Source: Haliotis asinina (taxonomy: Eukaryota; Mollusca; Gastropoda; Lepetellida; Haliotidae). Taken from it: DNA of 64,000 nt. This document shows positions 11,514 through 23,229 of the stretch, one piece after another; within the stretch, counting starts at the first letter, position 1; each line of letters begins with the position of its first letter. The stretch covers positions 48,522,645 through 48,586,644 of the forward strand of contig NC_090281.1 of the NCBI RefSeq assembly GCF_037392515.1, written 5' to 3'. Position numbers and translations under genes: made by a program. The notes under the pieces are model-generated. The model was not told the DNA's origin, searched no databases, and was given only the letters and a program-made list of their open reading frames with translations.

Positions 11514-14370
11514 TCACTGCTGCTTACACGAGTGTTGGTTGTGTCCAACAACTTGGCACTTGGCACATCTCTTGTCACACACCCTTCGTTTTGACCTTGT
11601 CAAGTATTCAAGTCTGTTTTGTTTAAGCATTATCTGTTTAAAGGCTTCTCTACCCCTGTGTGAGGTAGAGCGAAAGAACCACTTGGTTGCACAGTCATTC
11701 AGTTTCTAAAAACCTTGCTGAGAGAAAGTAATAAGATTGCCATGAAGTTTAATCATTTCAGGGACATGGAAAGCTAAGATATGCATGTAGGGAGTGACAT
11801 CCTTACTTTGATACACATATGAAAAGGTTCTGATCCAGCTCCTACATTTATCACCTAATACTTGATATTCACTTGTCTGGAATGATTCTTTTGAGAGAAG
11901 CCGACATATGTGAGACAACTCAGACCACAAAAATGCAATATCATATATCTTAGGGTGACCCGGTATGAACTCTGACACCTTCAGATTTTCAGAAATCTTT
12001 CTATGCTCTGGTCCAGTGAAGTCCCTGAACGTAAACCTTCCGGTTTCTTTATCAATTCCCTAAAGTTTGTACAAAATTCTCAAACTTAAACACATTTCCA
12101 CACTTGGACCTATCATATTTCCCATTGCACCTTTGAATGTTGTCCCTCCTTCTAAGCTCAGTGATCAGATGTTTCACCAGCTGGTCAGATAATCGAAGGT
12201 ATAAATGTAGCAAATCAGGCACTACTCTGGTTAAGGCAATAAAACTGTTGAAATTCTTACTTTGTTTATTGGACATTGCTGTAATTTCCTCTACTGTCCT
12301 GGCTCCTTCCTGACCACCAACAAGTGACCACTCTCTACTCATATCATGTCTGTCAGTTAGGACATTTGCACCAAACACAGCCGTAAGTGCAGGAACATGA
12401 TGCAATACCACACACCATGTTTAGAAACTTTAAATCTCCACATAGGAAATATGTAACATGAACCAGAGTACCTCCAATTTTCAGAGTGTTTAATGCTTTT
12501 GCTTCTATGACTATATCTTCTAGGGCTTTTCTTATATTATCATAAGTTTCATTACCTGTAAACATGGCCAACATATAGTTTCCCCTGACTGAAGTACATA
12601 GACCTTCATCCAATATAGTAAAGCCAAAATTAATCACCTTTTTTCTCCGCCTAGTTCAGTGCCATCACCCGTGAGTTTAACATTGACAGATTGCTTTGAA
12701 AGTATGGCCTGACCCTTCCCTGATGCAACAATGTTAGATACACAGTTAGTAAGTCGATCTCTCAGAGACTGCTGTACACCAACAGTATCATTTGGTGTGT
12801 CCCTGATCTTCACATCAACATTGATTTCCTTAGCTCTTTTGACAATTGAATGTAAACGTGGCATGTCTGGTACAACCATTGATAATTCATGATAAGCTTT
12901 GTTTGATATGTTTTCAGAGTCCTTAACATACAATAGTGCATCTAAATCAATGGCAGTGTCGTTCTCTTTAACATCTGAAACTTATTTTTTATCCAGAGAT
13001 AAACATAACTGTTTGCCATCTTCCTGTCTAACATCTACAGAGACTGCTTCCATGCTGTACCTCCCGACAAAAGCCAAAGACTTCCTACAGTCACTCAAAA
13101 GCATCTTTTTTCTTTTATGTATCTGAGATCTAGACAAACATGCATTAGGTTCAAAAACTCTTAACGCTCTGACTGATTTACTGTTCTGATTTTGTAATAA
13201 CATGCAATATATGTTTTGAATCCTTTTCTGCAACACATGTTTTTGAATCTGGAGTTTCTTTGCCTGGTGAACAACTGAACGGTATCTTGTCAACATACTC
13301 TTCCTCAGCTTTCTTTCCTGTAACAAACGCTTCTGCATAGCTGAAAGATGTCCCTCAGATACATGAACCATCAAAATGTACTTTTCAACATTCCAGTTTT
13401 CAAGTAATTGCCTGTACTGTATGCCCCCCTTTCTTCTGATTTTGCCATGCTTTGAAATGAGGTTTTTCAAATAACTTTGGAGTTTGGGTAAACATTTGTC
13501 TAAAATGACATACTGAAAGTCAATATCGTTATTTTGGCACACAGTCGACAAGACTGCCTGACATATATCTGACTTAAATGTGTTAACTTTGGTATGTTTT
13601 CTAAACACTTAATGCAATTTTGATTTTGTGATGTTGACATATTTCCAAATTACCAGACATACCAAGTTGAAAAGAGGATAACAGAATAAGCATCAAAGTT
13701 AGCCAGAAGCTAAACAGTATCATCATATTTGAAACAAAATGTAAGCAAAAGCTGAAAATCAGTTGTCAGACAGAGGACATCACATCTTAGTGCCTTAATG
13801 CTAACCCTGAGAAGGTTGAGATCAAATCCCTTTTCTCGAACAAATTTCATTTTGAACATGAAACCTCTATGACAAAGTCTTTTTCTCATGTCTAGAGTAT
13901 ACTCCTCTCGTGGCTTTCCTTCGTAGTACCTGAAAATGATGGTCTCACGGTTAATGTATACGAAGTCACCAGTCTGATTTATTATCCTGACCCACCATTC
14001 ATCACCAAACAAAATATCTGGACTGTGCACATCAAGGAACTTGAACTCTGCTCCTGGGGTGGACCCATTCCATGACCTAACCTCTCTTGACAGATCCAGA
14101 ATGTCCCTGGCTATCTCAGGCGAAGATATTGGGATCTTTATAGTAACCAGAGAGTCTACCCCTCTCCAACTGTGCAGCTGATCTCTTAGGGATGATAACA
14201 GCTGAAATTTGAAGATGTCATTTGGACAAGAACCAGACAGACACGACCTTGTAACAATGCTACTATCACTGACCCATTGGTCATATTCCTTAGCCCACCC
14301 TACATAGTGGGCCAGACTTTGCTGTACCCCATCTACTACCCTCGTTGCCAACACTTCCACATCAAACAAC
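11514..14370 (-). pseudogene. Decayed transposon gene: chromo-barrel-like, coiled coil, putative RNase-H-fold core, CCHC knuckle
   Basis: Consecutive minus-strand frames read as one long protein. About 14370-14240 ('FDVEVLATRVVDGVQQSL' then 'HYVGWAKEYDQWV') resembles a chromo-barrel module. 'SPDILFGDEWWVRIIN' follows. 13608-12982 is Lys/Gln-rich and probably coiled coil. The frame about 12700-11760 has 'VKLTGDGT', 'YFLCGDLKFLNMVCGI', 'GCVWCKCPN' and 'MHILAFHVPEMIKLHGN', whose acidic residues suggest a DDE-type RNase-H core. The end is a CCHC knuckle, 'CAKCQVVGHNPHSC', then TGA at 11514-11516. Lesions seen: TAA at 12982-12984 in an otherwise continuous frame, frameshifts near 12640 (A-run), 12360 and 12055, and TAG at 11706-11708 with the frame continuing behind it. 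I recall similar unannotated proteins in cnidarian and lancelet genomes. Assignment to a named superfamily is not possible here. Confidence 0.72.
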
Positions 14371-14479
14371 TGCCGGTCATTCCAAGTGGGCGATCTAGTC
14401 CGCAGCTGTGCTCTGAACGTTTATGGAGGAGGTCTGTAGTCTGGCCTACGTCCACTGCTACTGCTGCTACTGCGTAAAG

Positions 14480-15239
14480 TAGGTGGCATCCTGTCTAAAC
14501 ATAATACACTTTATCAATAAAAGGGCACTATCTATAACACCATCAATTATATTAGCTATTATTATGAAGAGGCAACTCATCTAAATTTGGGCTTCATAGC
14601 TATAACTTTATTTCTACCTCATCTGGGTAGATTTTATTAAAATTTTGTTTCTACCTCACCAAATTTTACTTATTTCAGGCAATGTCATTTATTAATTTGG
14701 GGTTAAGTTTTCTATGGTATGAGTTTTAGGAAGAAATGTGTGGTAGAATACTGAAATTGTGTCAACATGCCCGTGACCAAATATGGTATGTTTTGTAAAT
14801 ATAATAATGGACCAACCCAGGGATAATAAGTCCAGTATGACATTAAAACCCCACTATATTAAAGCTGAAGGCAGCTGGATCATTACACACAATCCTGTAA
14901 TCAGAATAATCGATATATCATTTATTGAGTGCTTTTATACACCATACACTTTGACTGAACTTTCTATCAACGTTTAAAGTTAACTAATAGGTAACTTTCA
15001 CTTTTAAATTCTAGCATCAAAAGTGTTCAAGCTCTCGAGTTAGTATATTTGAAAGAATGTTGTCATGATAATTGTCCTCCTGATAATTGATAACAAGTTG
15101 ACATAATACAATTGAACTGACCATCTTTAGATAACAGTGGAGAACCATGTCATGACATGTACATTTTATCTTAAATTATAAACCTAATTCTGATCACTGC
15201 CTTTAATGGTCATTATCCTTTCTACTTGCACCAATACCC
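14480..15239. other. Unannotated stretch between two transposon-type genes
   Basis: Nothing recognisable except AT-rich sequence. It may hold the 5' part of the decayed gene to its left: the frame upstream of 14370 is closed near 14421, so any first exon would have to be spliced. Confidence 0.35.
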
Positions 15240-15332
15240 GGTAAGAGGTTTTACTCCCAATGTAAAACCTGGGAATAGGTTTAACTAGATTTAAGTAAAA
15301 CCTATTCCCAGGTTTTACTAGGAGTAAACCCT
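15240..15332. repeat. Hairpin, about 40-bp arms, 90 bp past the recombinase-gene stop
   Basis: 'gtaaaacctgggaataggtt' on the left pairs with 'aacctattcccaggttttac' on the right around 'taactagatttaag'. It sits in the probable 3' UTR or just beyond the minus-strand gene that ends at 15419. Confidence 0.8.
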
Positions 15333-15418
15333 CGTCCCGAAAGTACCGGTTTGGAGCGATCAGCCACCGAAATCTGCATTCACAGGAAAGGAAAAACAAA
15401 AACTCTGACAACAGTGTT

Positions 15419-17447
15419 TTAATTGAAATTGAACGTCATTGTAACACTTCCGTGAGCGACAGTTTGTGTTGTACCGGAATCTCCCTCTGAAGTAGGAACC
15501 GACACTGTCGCAGACGTCTGAGTTTTCTTTGGAGCTGAACATGAGAGAACATCTGACGCCATTGCTTGTTGTTGATCACTGGTTCTCTTGTAAACCCTCA
15601 CTGCCTCGCTTTTGTGACCTACAATAAAAGAATTCATCTTGATAAGTCATTTCAAATTGTACATAACCGTTTGAAAAGTAATTTATATGATATTGTAATC
15701 GCTTTGCTTGGGGCCATCATTGGGATTCGAACCCGGATCTTGGCATGTTAACCATAACACATGTTGACATCACAAGTTCTAGCATTTAAAATCGCCAAAT
15801 TGCAATTTGGCCCAGTCACTTCAAGTTTCATTCGTGTTTTGCAGATATTCATTGAGTTACATACCAGTTTGTTCACAAATCTGTTGCTCGCTTATGTTTG
15901 CCTCGTAGAGACGGGTAGCAGCAGTGCATCTGAGCGAGTGGTTCGTTTTCCTTCCTTCAATTCCGGCTTCAGCACATATTCTCTTCACCGTTGTCTGGAT
16001 TGTGTTGTGGCCCATGGGCGACTCTAGGTACCATTTTCCATCCTTAGGTTTCTTCATCGGGGTGAAGTAAAACGCATTTGCTCGAGTTGAAGATGGTAGG
16101 CTGGAAAGTTAAATTGTGTTGACATAGAATCAATTAAGTATGAAATGTTTGCATTTGTCATTTATATGCCCCTAAACCAATGCGTGCAATCATCATCAGG
16201 GAGTAAATTTATAAGACAATTTACATGCAGTATGGGTCAAGTCACCCGCATGATGTGATTAAATGAGTGGTATATCTAAAGAATGTATAACATGTATCAG
16301 AAATGTATCAGAAAACATCTAATACATACCAAAGTGACTTGTACTTCATGAAAAGGCGCACATAACATCGTTCCGGGTTCTTGGTATTTTCATACGCTCG
16401 CACCTTTTTCTTCTGCAGTTTCCTGTCTTTCACTCCCCCGGCATTTGTCTTAGAGACGTCTTCCACATACTGCAGGTACCTGCGGCCGTTCTGGTCTGTA
16501 TGTGGGCCTGTAATCTGAGGTTGTTGGTGTAGTCTTAAACTCCGATGTTCCTTTCCACCTCTCAAGGCGAAGTTAAGTCCTGGAAAATAAAATTCCGTAC
16601 ACAATTATATAATGTTTATCTATTTTGGTCTTAACACGGGATTCAAAATATCCATCCAAACTTTGTTTGGTTTGGTTTGCCTCAAAGTGAAGTCGGGCAT
16701 TTTGTTCCAGTTAATCACATTTATTTTCGATGTGAAGGTTTGATTGTAAATGCCAAAATTGCTAATATCCGACTTTTCGACAGGGAAATCAAATGCAAAA
16801 TGCAACTCACCAGTTAAGTAGAGGACTGTGTCCAGGAGTTTTTGCGGCGTGCCTTCTCCAAGAGCCCCCTTCTCCCACAGAGTGTCCTCCTCGTCTCGAG
16901 TTATCACCTCTGTAGGTTTTCTCACGTCTGCTCCAAGACCAGCTGTGGACCTCTCACGCATGCATGCGTCCAGTGCCTGTCTGCTGTCCTGGAACTCTTC
17001 GCCTTCCATCAGATTGTAAGGAGATTTGTTAGCTTTCAAGTGTGACGCTATTGCCGTGAATAGCCCATACACAGTAACAGCTGGGTAGCAAGTCCCGTCC
17101 ACTTTCCTCGCCTCGAATAGGAAATACTTTAGGGCTGTATTTATATCTTTAGCAGTCATATCCAGCGAGTCTTCAGTCAAGACGGACGACGACAGCGCGA
17201 TGTTTGCATCCATTGACCTCGTCCGACGCTCTTCTTGCCATCGCCTGAATACTCCTTTCGCCCAATCATTTTTGTACCTTGTCGTTCTTGGAACACATCG
17301 AGATAATTTCCTTTCAATATCTTCCTCAGTCAAAGGTGCCGCGAAACGGAACAGAAAATCATCATCATCAGCAGCAGCAGCATTGTCATCATCTTTCTTA
17401 AACTGCGACTGTGTTAAAAACATTTCGTCTTCGCTCTGGTTTGCCAT
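15419..17447 (-). CDS. Crypton-type tyrosine recombinase (DUF3504, KIAA1958/ZMYM-like), 4 exons, 440 aa
   Basis: Exons 17447-16811, 16579-16330, 16100-15865 and 15618-15419 have GT/AG introns with phases 1, 2, 1 and give one open frame of 1323 bases. ATG 17445-17447 is in strong context (accATGg). The protein has an acidic, Ala-rich N-terminus. It then has an SAM-like core-binding half ('RYKNDWAKGVFRRWQEER', 'DGTCYPAVTVYGL') and 'GEGTPQKLLDTVLYL'. The catalytic half has Arg219 in 'LRGGKEHRSL', His350-x-x-Arg353 in 'NHSLRCTAATRL', His376 in 'TGHKSEAVR' and Tyr384 in 'VYKRTSD'. This is the complete R-HxxR-H-Y set of tyrosine recombinases. DUF3504 proteins in animals descend from Crypton DNA transposons, and several (ZMYM2-4, QRICH1, KIAA1958) are domesticated without a full active site. 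No flanking Crypton repeats were identified. It could be a live element, or a domesticated gene that kept the site. Confidence 0.88.
15625..15860 (-). other. Intron 3 of the recombinase gene with a tRNA-like box B
   Basis: On the minus strand 'gatccgggttcgaatcccaa' (about 15720-15740) looks like a pol III B box. No cloverleaf or A box at the right distance was found, so this is probably a SINE scrap. Confidence 0.35.
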
Positions 17448-17467
17448 GGTTAGCAATGAGCGGATTC

Positions 17468-17515
17468 AAGTAACCACGTGGTATATAACTGACTCACTCA
17501 CAAAAAACACGTGCA
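17468..17515 (-). promoter_or_regulatory. Probable TATA promoter with two CACGTG E-boxes
   Basis: On the minus strand 'agttatatac' (17481-17490) lies about 35 bases before the ATG of the recombinase gene. CACGTG sites lie at 17475-17480 and 17508-17513. A TATA at this distance would start transcription about at the ATG, giving a very short leader. Position fits, but the call rests on motifs only. Confidence 0.4.
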
Positions 17516-17644
17516 CTGCGTGAAAATCCCGTGCGTTTTCTAACTTGTGCATTAGAGTTGCGACATTGCTGTCATTCCGAATGTTCGCGGTATAGTGAGG
17601 TCCTAATTCCTTATAACGCAATATTTAAAATGACGGTTTATAAG

Positions 17645-17788
17645 CAAGAGAAAAAACTTCTCCTCAGTTTTGGTAGAGAATGTAAACCTTCGGGGGTCGG
17701 GAAATCCCTCGGGGCTACGCCCCTCGGGATTTCCCTACCCCTCAGGTTTACATTCTCTACCAAAACTTCGGAGGCGTTTTTTCTCCTA
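17645..17788. repeat. Long hairpin, about 70-bp arms
   Basis: 'ttttggtagagaatgtaaac' on the left pairs with 'gtttacattctctaccaaaa' on the right. The inner arms are 'gggaaatccctcggggc' and 'gcccctcgggatttccc', and the loop is almost nil. It lies about 200 bp upstream of the recombinase gene. Probably a foldback MITE. Confidence 0.85.
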
Positions 17789-17789
17789 T

Positions 17790-19300
17790 ACTTAATGACA
17801 TACCGATTTCATTCAAAACTATTTAAAGATCAGATATAAACACATAGCACGTTGCATAACTGAAAGTTTTAATTTTCACAAGCTCAGAAGCAAAACACTT
17901 GCCCAGTGTTCAAGCTAAACTTAAGACTACAGTGTACAAGTATACTGTAAGTCTGTTAACAGACATGTTATCCTAATAAGTATTCACAAATTCACATTGC
18001 TGTCAGTCAAAAATAGAAAACAGAATTAATGTTTGGTTACAGTCAGGGAATTCCTATCAAGCCCTGAGTGCTAGCAGTTTCCAAATTTCATAACTAGCCT
18101 CAGGACTACGGTCTAGTATATTTATTTCTAGCTCTGAAACTACACAGTGAGCACACTTTGCAGTTTCCAGAGTATGTTCAACTTTTCAATCAAAATATCT
18201 TTAAAACTCTCATATAGATAAATTATTTGCAAGTAAACATATTCAATAAGCATATACCAATATGAAGAGTCATTTCTGAATACACTAAAGTACAAAAGTA
18301 TTTTGATACTACTTATCATCATGATACTAGAGTCTTCTTAAAATAAAAATAAAAATATCATGAATGTATCTTGATGGTAATTACTGCATATGTTTTATTA
18401 CTTTTGTACATTTGCTATTAATGAAAACATACCACTTGTAGCAAAAACTGTACTGCACTAGTCACAAGACAGCAAGCTGAAATAAACAATAAATGAAATT
18501 ATATTCTGCCGAGTATACAAGCCAAAAATTACCTACAAAGTAAGTGACACCCGCACCCCTGCATGTCGTGTACCGAATTAGTGAACTCCCCTCTAGGTCT
18601 TGTGTACAAAATGATACACCAGCACTATCTTTCTTCCCATTTAATTAAGAGTAATCTCCCTTTCTTTCACCCCTTCTAGTAAAAATGACGAGCCCCACGT
18701 TTTGAGAGAGAATTTCTTGCTTTTATTAATGATTTACATAAAAGTCAACGTATTTTGAAGCTCATATTTGTATTCTAGACCTTTTATTTAACAACAAAAA
18801 CAATAACTTCACGTTCTTAACGTACCTCTTAGTGTCGTTTCCGTCGACAGAATGTTGAGTCGGTGTTGACGTCACGTGCTGGGTATAACGTCCGGAAAGG
18901 GGCTTGTGAAAGCTTCATGGTGATTAGCGAATTTCCTATTACGGCGCCAACAATTGACCAATGAAACAATACTTTATATATGACGATAGGAAACGACGCG
19001 TTAAACGTGAAACAGGTGTAACCAGAGAACCACGTCATCCTGTGACATTATATGAGCGCTTCGATGTGAGCGGTCGAGGTGTCGTAACCTATTACACATC
19101 GCAACTGCACCAAAACTTACAACGCAACCAGTATTACTTTGTTTTATGAAGTGTAACTAAAAAAACACTAAAACGTTATTTTAAACCAGTTTTCAGTGTA
19201 ACCAGCAACGTAATATACTTTGAAAGTTTTAAATAGGGAGGATAATACGAGATTCGTTTAAGTAGGTCACGCTTCAAATATGGCCAATGAAACGTGTGAT
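17790..19300. other. Unannotated AT-rich stretch
   Basis: No exon, RNA or repeat supported. Open frames are short and without family signal. Confidence 0.4.
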
Positions 19301-19306
19301 TTGGTT

Positions 19307-19812
19307 TGCTGGACTAGGCAGACCAATGACTGACATCATGAGCATATGGTGTCATGTCATGCAGCAACTAGGTCAGCGACCCGATCCCGCACGTCGCCTC
19401 TTATGACAAACATGGGTTACTGAAGACCAATTCTAACCTGGATCTTCACGGGTGGAGACAAACATGGGTTACTGATCATGAAACACAATTCTAACCCGGA
19501 TCTTCACGGCCAGACAAGCAAGGGTTAATTAAGACCGATTTTGACCCGGATCTTCACGGGTAGAGACAAGCTTGGGTTACTGGAGACCAATTCTAACCGG
19601 GATCATCTCGGGGAGACAAGTATGGGTTACTGAAGATCAATTCTAACCCAGATCTTCAATAGGAGAAAAGCGTGGATTAATAAAGACCAATTCTAACCCG
19701 AATCCTCTAGGGGAGACAAGCAGGGGTTACTGAAACACAATTCTAACCCGGATCTTCACGGGGAGACAAGTAAGGGTTACTGAAGATCAGGTCTAAACCG
19801 GATCTTCACAGG
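19307..19812 (+). repeat. SINE 1 fragment followed by tandem copies of its 3' tail
   Basis: A degraded SINE 1 body (19307-19460) is followed by about six more units of 55-62 bp. Each reads roughly 'gacaagcatgggttactgaa' 'gaccaattctaacccggatc' 'ttcacgggga'. The unit is the 3' end of the SINE. Confidence 0.8.
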
Positions 19813-20108
19813 TCGGCAGCATGTTGCATGAAGCTCTCGACTGACCTGTTGCTCTCAAGCAAAGAAATAATTAATTTGCTATAAGCAAGAATGATTTTTC
19901 ATTTCTTACAGTACGTATCGATGACTACCAATGCTTTTATAGACGTACGCATATCAAGAAGACGTAGCGTTTACTTTAATCACAACATTCGGTTATTCAT
20001 ACTTACTTGGATGTATAAACAAATACATGAATATAAACGAACCGTAAATATACAGACACAAAGGACTGACTGTCAATAGAAGACCGAAGAAATTCTCTTC
20101 ATTCCTAA

Positions 20109-20114
20109 CAGACA

Positions 20115-20145
<31 letters not shown>

Positions 20146-20271
20146 GCGCGCACGCACACACTCACCACACACACATACACGCACGCACGCACGCACACGC
20201 ATACAACACACGCACACACACAACACACACACAACACGCGCACACACACACACACATACATACATACATAC

Positions 20272-20302
<31 letters not shown>

Positions 20303-20350
20303 CATACATACATACATACATACATACATACATACATACATACATACATC
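20109..20350. repeat. Compound microsatellite (CA)n-(CG)n-(TACA)n
   Basis: (AC)n, then alternating purine-pyrimidine (CG)n at about 20130-20152, more CA-rich sequence, and finally (ATAC)n from 20258 to 20348. The CG/CA part is a potential Z-DNA former. Confidence 0.95.
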
Positions 20351-20359
20351 TCATATATA

Positions 20360-21025
20360 AGGTCTAAAATCAATTTCACCTAAACGCTTACGCTATGTCG
20401 AAAGTACAGCTGATCAATACAAATAGGTGGTATGTTCAAGATGGATGTCACAGTAGATGCTATATAGTGTTATTACATCTACCGTAGACTTTGTAAACAG
20501 CAGTTATAAGCAACATCACCGACGGCGGTAGACCATAGCAACCATACGGGATGAGGCTGTGGCTTAGTGTGTCGGCTCCAGAGTTAGCTGACCCGCCCTT
20601 TTTTTGATGTTGAGGATATGGGTAAATATGTTCACTTACTCGCCTCTCCTACAGGTACAGTTTCCGCTCGCCCGGGCCGCTGTACTGTTCTGGGATATTT
20701 CCGTATTGAGTGACGTCATGTCGAAAGTGGGATTTCCGCCAGTATTCCCAGGAAATCGTCGCTGCTCAGGTTATTTATAAACACGTATAATGTTCATGAC
20801 CTCACCGCCATATCAAAACATGGTGTAGAGTGCGAACACGTGACCTAGTTGCTATAGGCTGAATATAAGTGTTTGTCCCCGTTACAGAACAGTAATTCTA
20901 TTCACACTTGTCTGCTGATTTCCTCGTGTTCGTGGAATTACCTTTTCCTGAGTGGTTCGTGAATGTTCTTATCGTTTGTCAGGTACAAACTATGCCTGAC
21001 AAGTAACATGTGTGTCCATGGTTTT
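20360..21025. other. Unannotated stretch
   Basis: Nothing supportable. The only repeat content is at its edges. Confidence 0.35.
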
Positions 21026-21029
21026 GTGA

Positions 21030-22515
21030 GTCAGTGATCGATGGTTCAGCAGCTGAATGAGTGGATGATTTAGTAACTGGGTGTGTCAATGATTCAGTAA
21101 GTGGATGAGTCGATGATCTAGTAACTGGATGAGTCGATTATTCAGTACCTGGGTGAGTCGATTATTCAGTGGCTGGGTGAGTCGATGATTTAGTAACTGG
21201 GTGTGTCTATGATTCAGTAAGTGGATGAGTCGATTATTCAGTAAGAGGATGAGTCGATGGTTCAGTAAGTGCATGAGTCGATGGTTTAGTAACTGGGTGA
21301 GTAGATGGTTCAGTAAGTGGATGAGTCGATGATTCAATACGTGGATGAATCGATGGTTCAGTAACTGGGTGAGTCGATGTTTCAGTAAGTGGATGAGTCG
21401 ATGATTCAGTAAGTGTATTCAGTGACTGGATGAGTCGATGATTCAGTAACTGGGTGAGTCGATGATTTAGTAACTGGGTGATTCGATGATTCAGTAAGTG
21501 GATGAGTCGATGGTTCAGTAAGTGGATTCAGTAAGTGGATGAATCGATGGTTCAGTCAGTGGATTCAGTAAGTGGATGGGTCGATGGTTCAGTAAGTGGA
21601 TTCAGTAAGTGTATGAGTCGATGTTTCAGGAACCGGATGAGTAGATGGTTCAGTGGCTGGGTAAGGCGATGATACAGTAAATGGATGAGTCGATGATTCA
21701 GTAAGTGGGTGAGTCGATGGTTTATTATGTGGGTGTGTCTTCTATGATTCAATAAGTGGAATAGTCGAAGATCTAGTAACTGGATGAGTCGATTATTCAG
21801 TGGCTGTGTGAGTCGATGATTTAGTAACTGGGTGTGTCTATGATTCAGTAAGTGGATGAGTCGATGATCTAGTAACTGAATGAGTCGATTATTCAGTAAG
21901 AAGATGAGTCGATGGTTCAGTAAGTGCATGAGTCGATGGTTTAGTAACTGGGTGAGTAGATGGTTCAGTAAGTGGGTGAGTCGATGTTTCAGTAAGTGTA
22001 TGAGTCGATGTTTCAGTAAGTGGATGAGTCGACGATTCAGTAAGTGTATTCAGTGACTGAATGAGTCGATGATTCAGTAACTGGGTGAGTCGATGTTTCA
22101 GTAAGTGGATGAGTCGATGGTTCAGTAAGTGCATGAGTCGATGGTTTAGTAACTGGGTGAGTAGATGGTTCAGTAAGTGGGTGAGTCGATGTTTCAGTAA
22201 GTGTATGAGTCGATGTTTCAGTAAGTGGATGAGTCGATGATTCAGTAAGTGTATTCAGTGACTGAATGAGTCGATGATTCAGTAACTGGGTGAGTCGATG
22301 ATTCAGTAAGTGGATGAGTCGATGGTTCAGTAAGTGGATTCAGTAAGTGGATGAGTCGATGGTTCAGTCAGTGGATTCAGTAAGTGGATGAGTCGATGGT
22401 TCAGTCAGTGGATTCAGTAACTGGATGAGTAGATGGTTCAGTGGCTGGGTAAGGCGATGATACAGTAAATGGATGAGTCGATGATTCAGTAAGTGGGTGA
22501 GTCGATGGCTCAGAG
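21030..22515. repeat. 24-bp minisatellite, about 60 imperfect copies
   Basis: Unit 'gattcagtaagtggatgagt' plus 'cgat', with many variants and a higher-order pattern: blocks with 'gtattcagtgactg' recur near 21410, 22045 and 22250. The unit length divides by three, so long frames run through it, but they encode only the repeat. Confidence 0.95.
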
Positions 22516-22809
22516 AAAGGGCGAGTCGGTTTTTCTCTGAGCGGGTAAACGGGTGAATATGTCAGTGAGTTTGATAATGGGTGGTTCTGTGAGGGATGTA
22601 CACGAGTGAGCCAGTGAGACATCCGGTTCATCAGTGCGTACCTTAATGAGTCGATGTGTGGATTTGTGGTTAGGTGAGTGAGTGACTGGTTCCGTAAGTA
22701 GGTATGTGACTCAGTGAAAAGATGGTTCGGGGGGAATGAGTTGATGGTTCTGTGAGTGAATGTGTGAATAGGTGGCCCTGGAACTGAGTAGGTGAGCTAG
22801 CTACAATGT

Positions 22810-23046
22810 TCAAAATAGATGGAAATAAATATGTTTGATCTCAACAGAAATTGGTTGAATTTTTTTTTGAATGTTGTAAGCATCACCATGGGTACCAACG
22901 CGTCCCCATCTTACTGATCGCTTTCCTTCGTTCGGAACTTCCTTTGTTACGACAATAGGTATTCCCCAGACATCCTTAGAGTAAACTCCATACTCTGTGG
23001 CCTTCTTCGCTGATACTGCTGAGGTAAAGCCTAGGGCTTTATGCAT
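22810..23046 (-). CDS. Unrecognised open segment, possible exon
   Basis: A minus-strand frame from ATG 23044-23046 reads 'MHKALGFTSAVSAKK' then 'YGVYSKDVWGIPIVVTKEV' and closes at 22810. Its composition looks protein-like and not repeat-derived, and it lies between two minisatellites. I know no family for it. A splice acceptor ('ctttacctcag') could precede the coding part, but a matching donor is unclear. It could be an exon of a gene whose other exons I missed, or chance. Confidence 0.2.
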   Translation of the reverse strand: MHKALGFTSAVSAKKATEYGVYSKDVWGIPIVVTKEVPNEGKRSVRWGRVGTHGDAYNIQKKIQPISVEIKHIYFHLF

Positions 23047-23229
23047 ACTCACACAACACACACAAAAAGTAGTAGGAATCACTTTTATTCATTCATGTTG
23101 CATAACATAATTCACCCAAGGAAATGACATGTAATGTGTGTCTATACAATAAAGTAAACTACGGTTATTACGAATTGAAGGGAGAAACAAGCAGCCGGTA
23201 CTAATATGACTGTTACATCTGTCAGTGCT

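Noticed and set aside
15715..15755. tRNA gene suggested by 'gggttcgaatccc' on the minus strand
   Set aside because: No acceptor stem, anticodon arm or A box could be fitted; likely a SINE remnant.
16828..17523. Plus-strand frames over the recombinase gene
   Set aside because: Antisense to a well-supported spliced gene with catalytic motifs.
21086..22134. Long minus-strand frames reading 'LLNHRLIHLLNHR' repeats
   Set aside because: They are translations of the 24-bp minisatellite, whose period divides by three. No start context, splice sites or non-repeat sequence.
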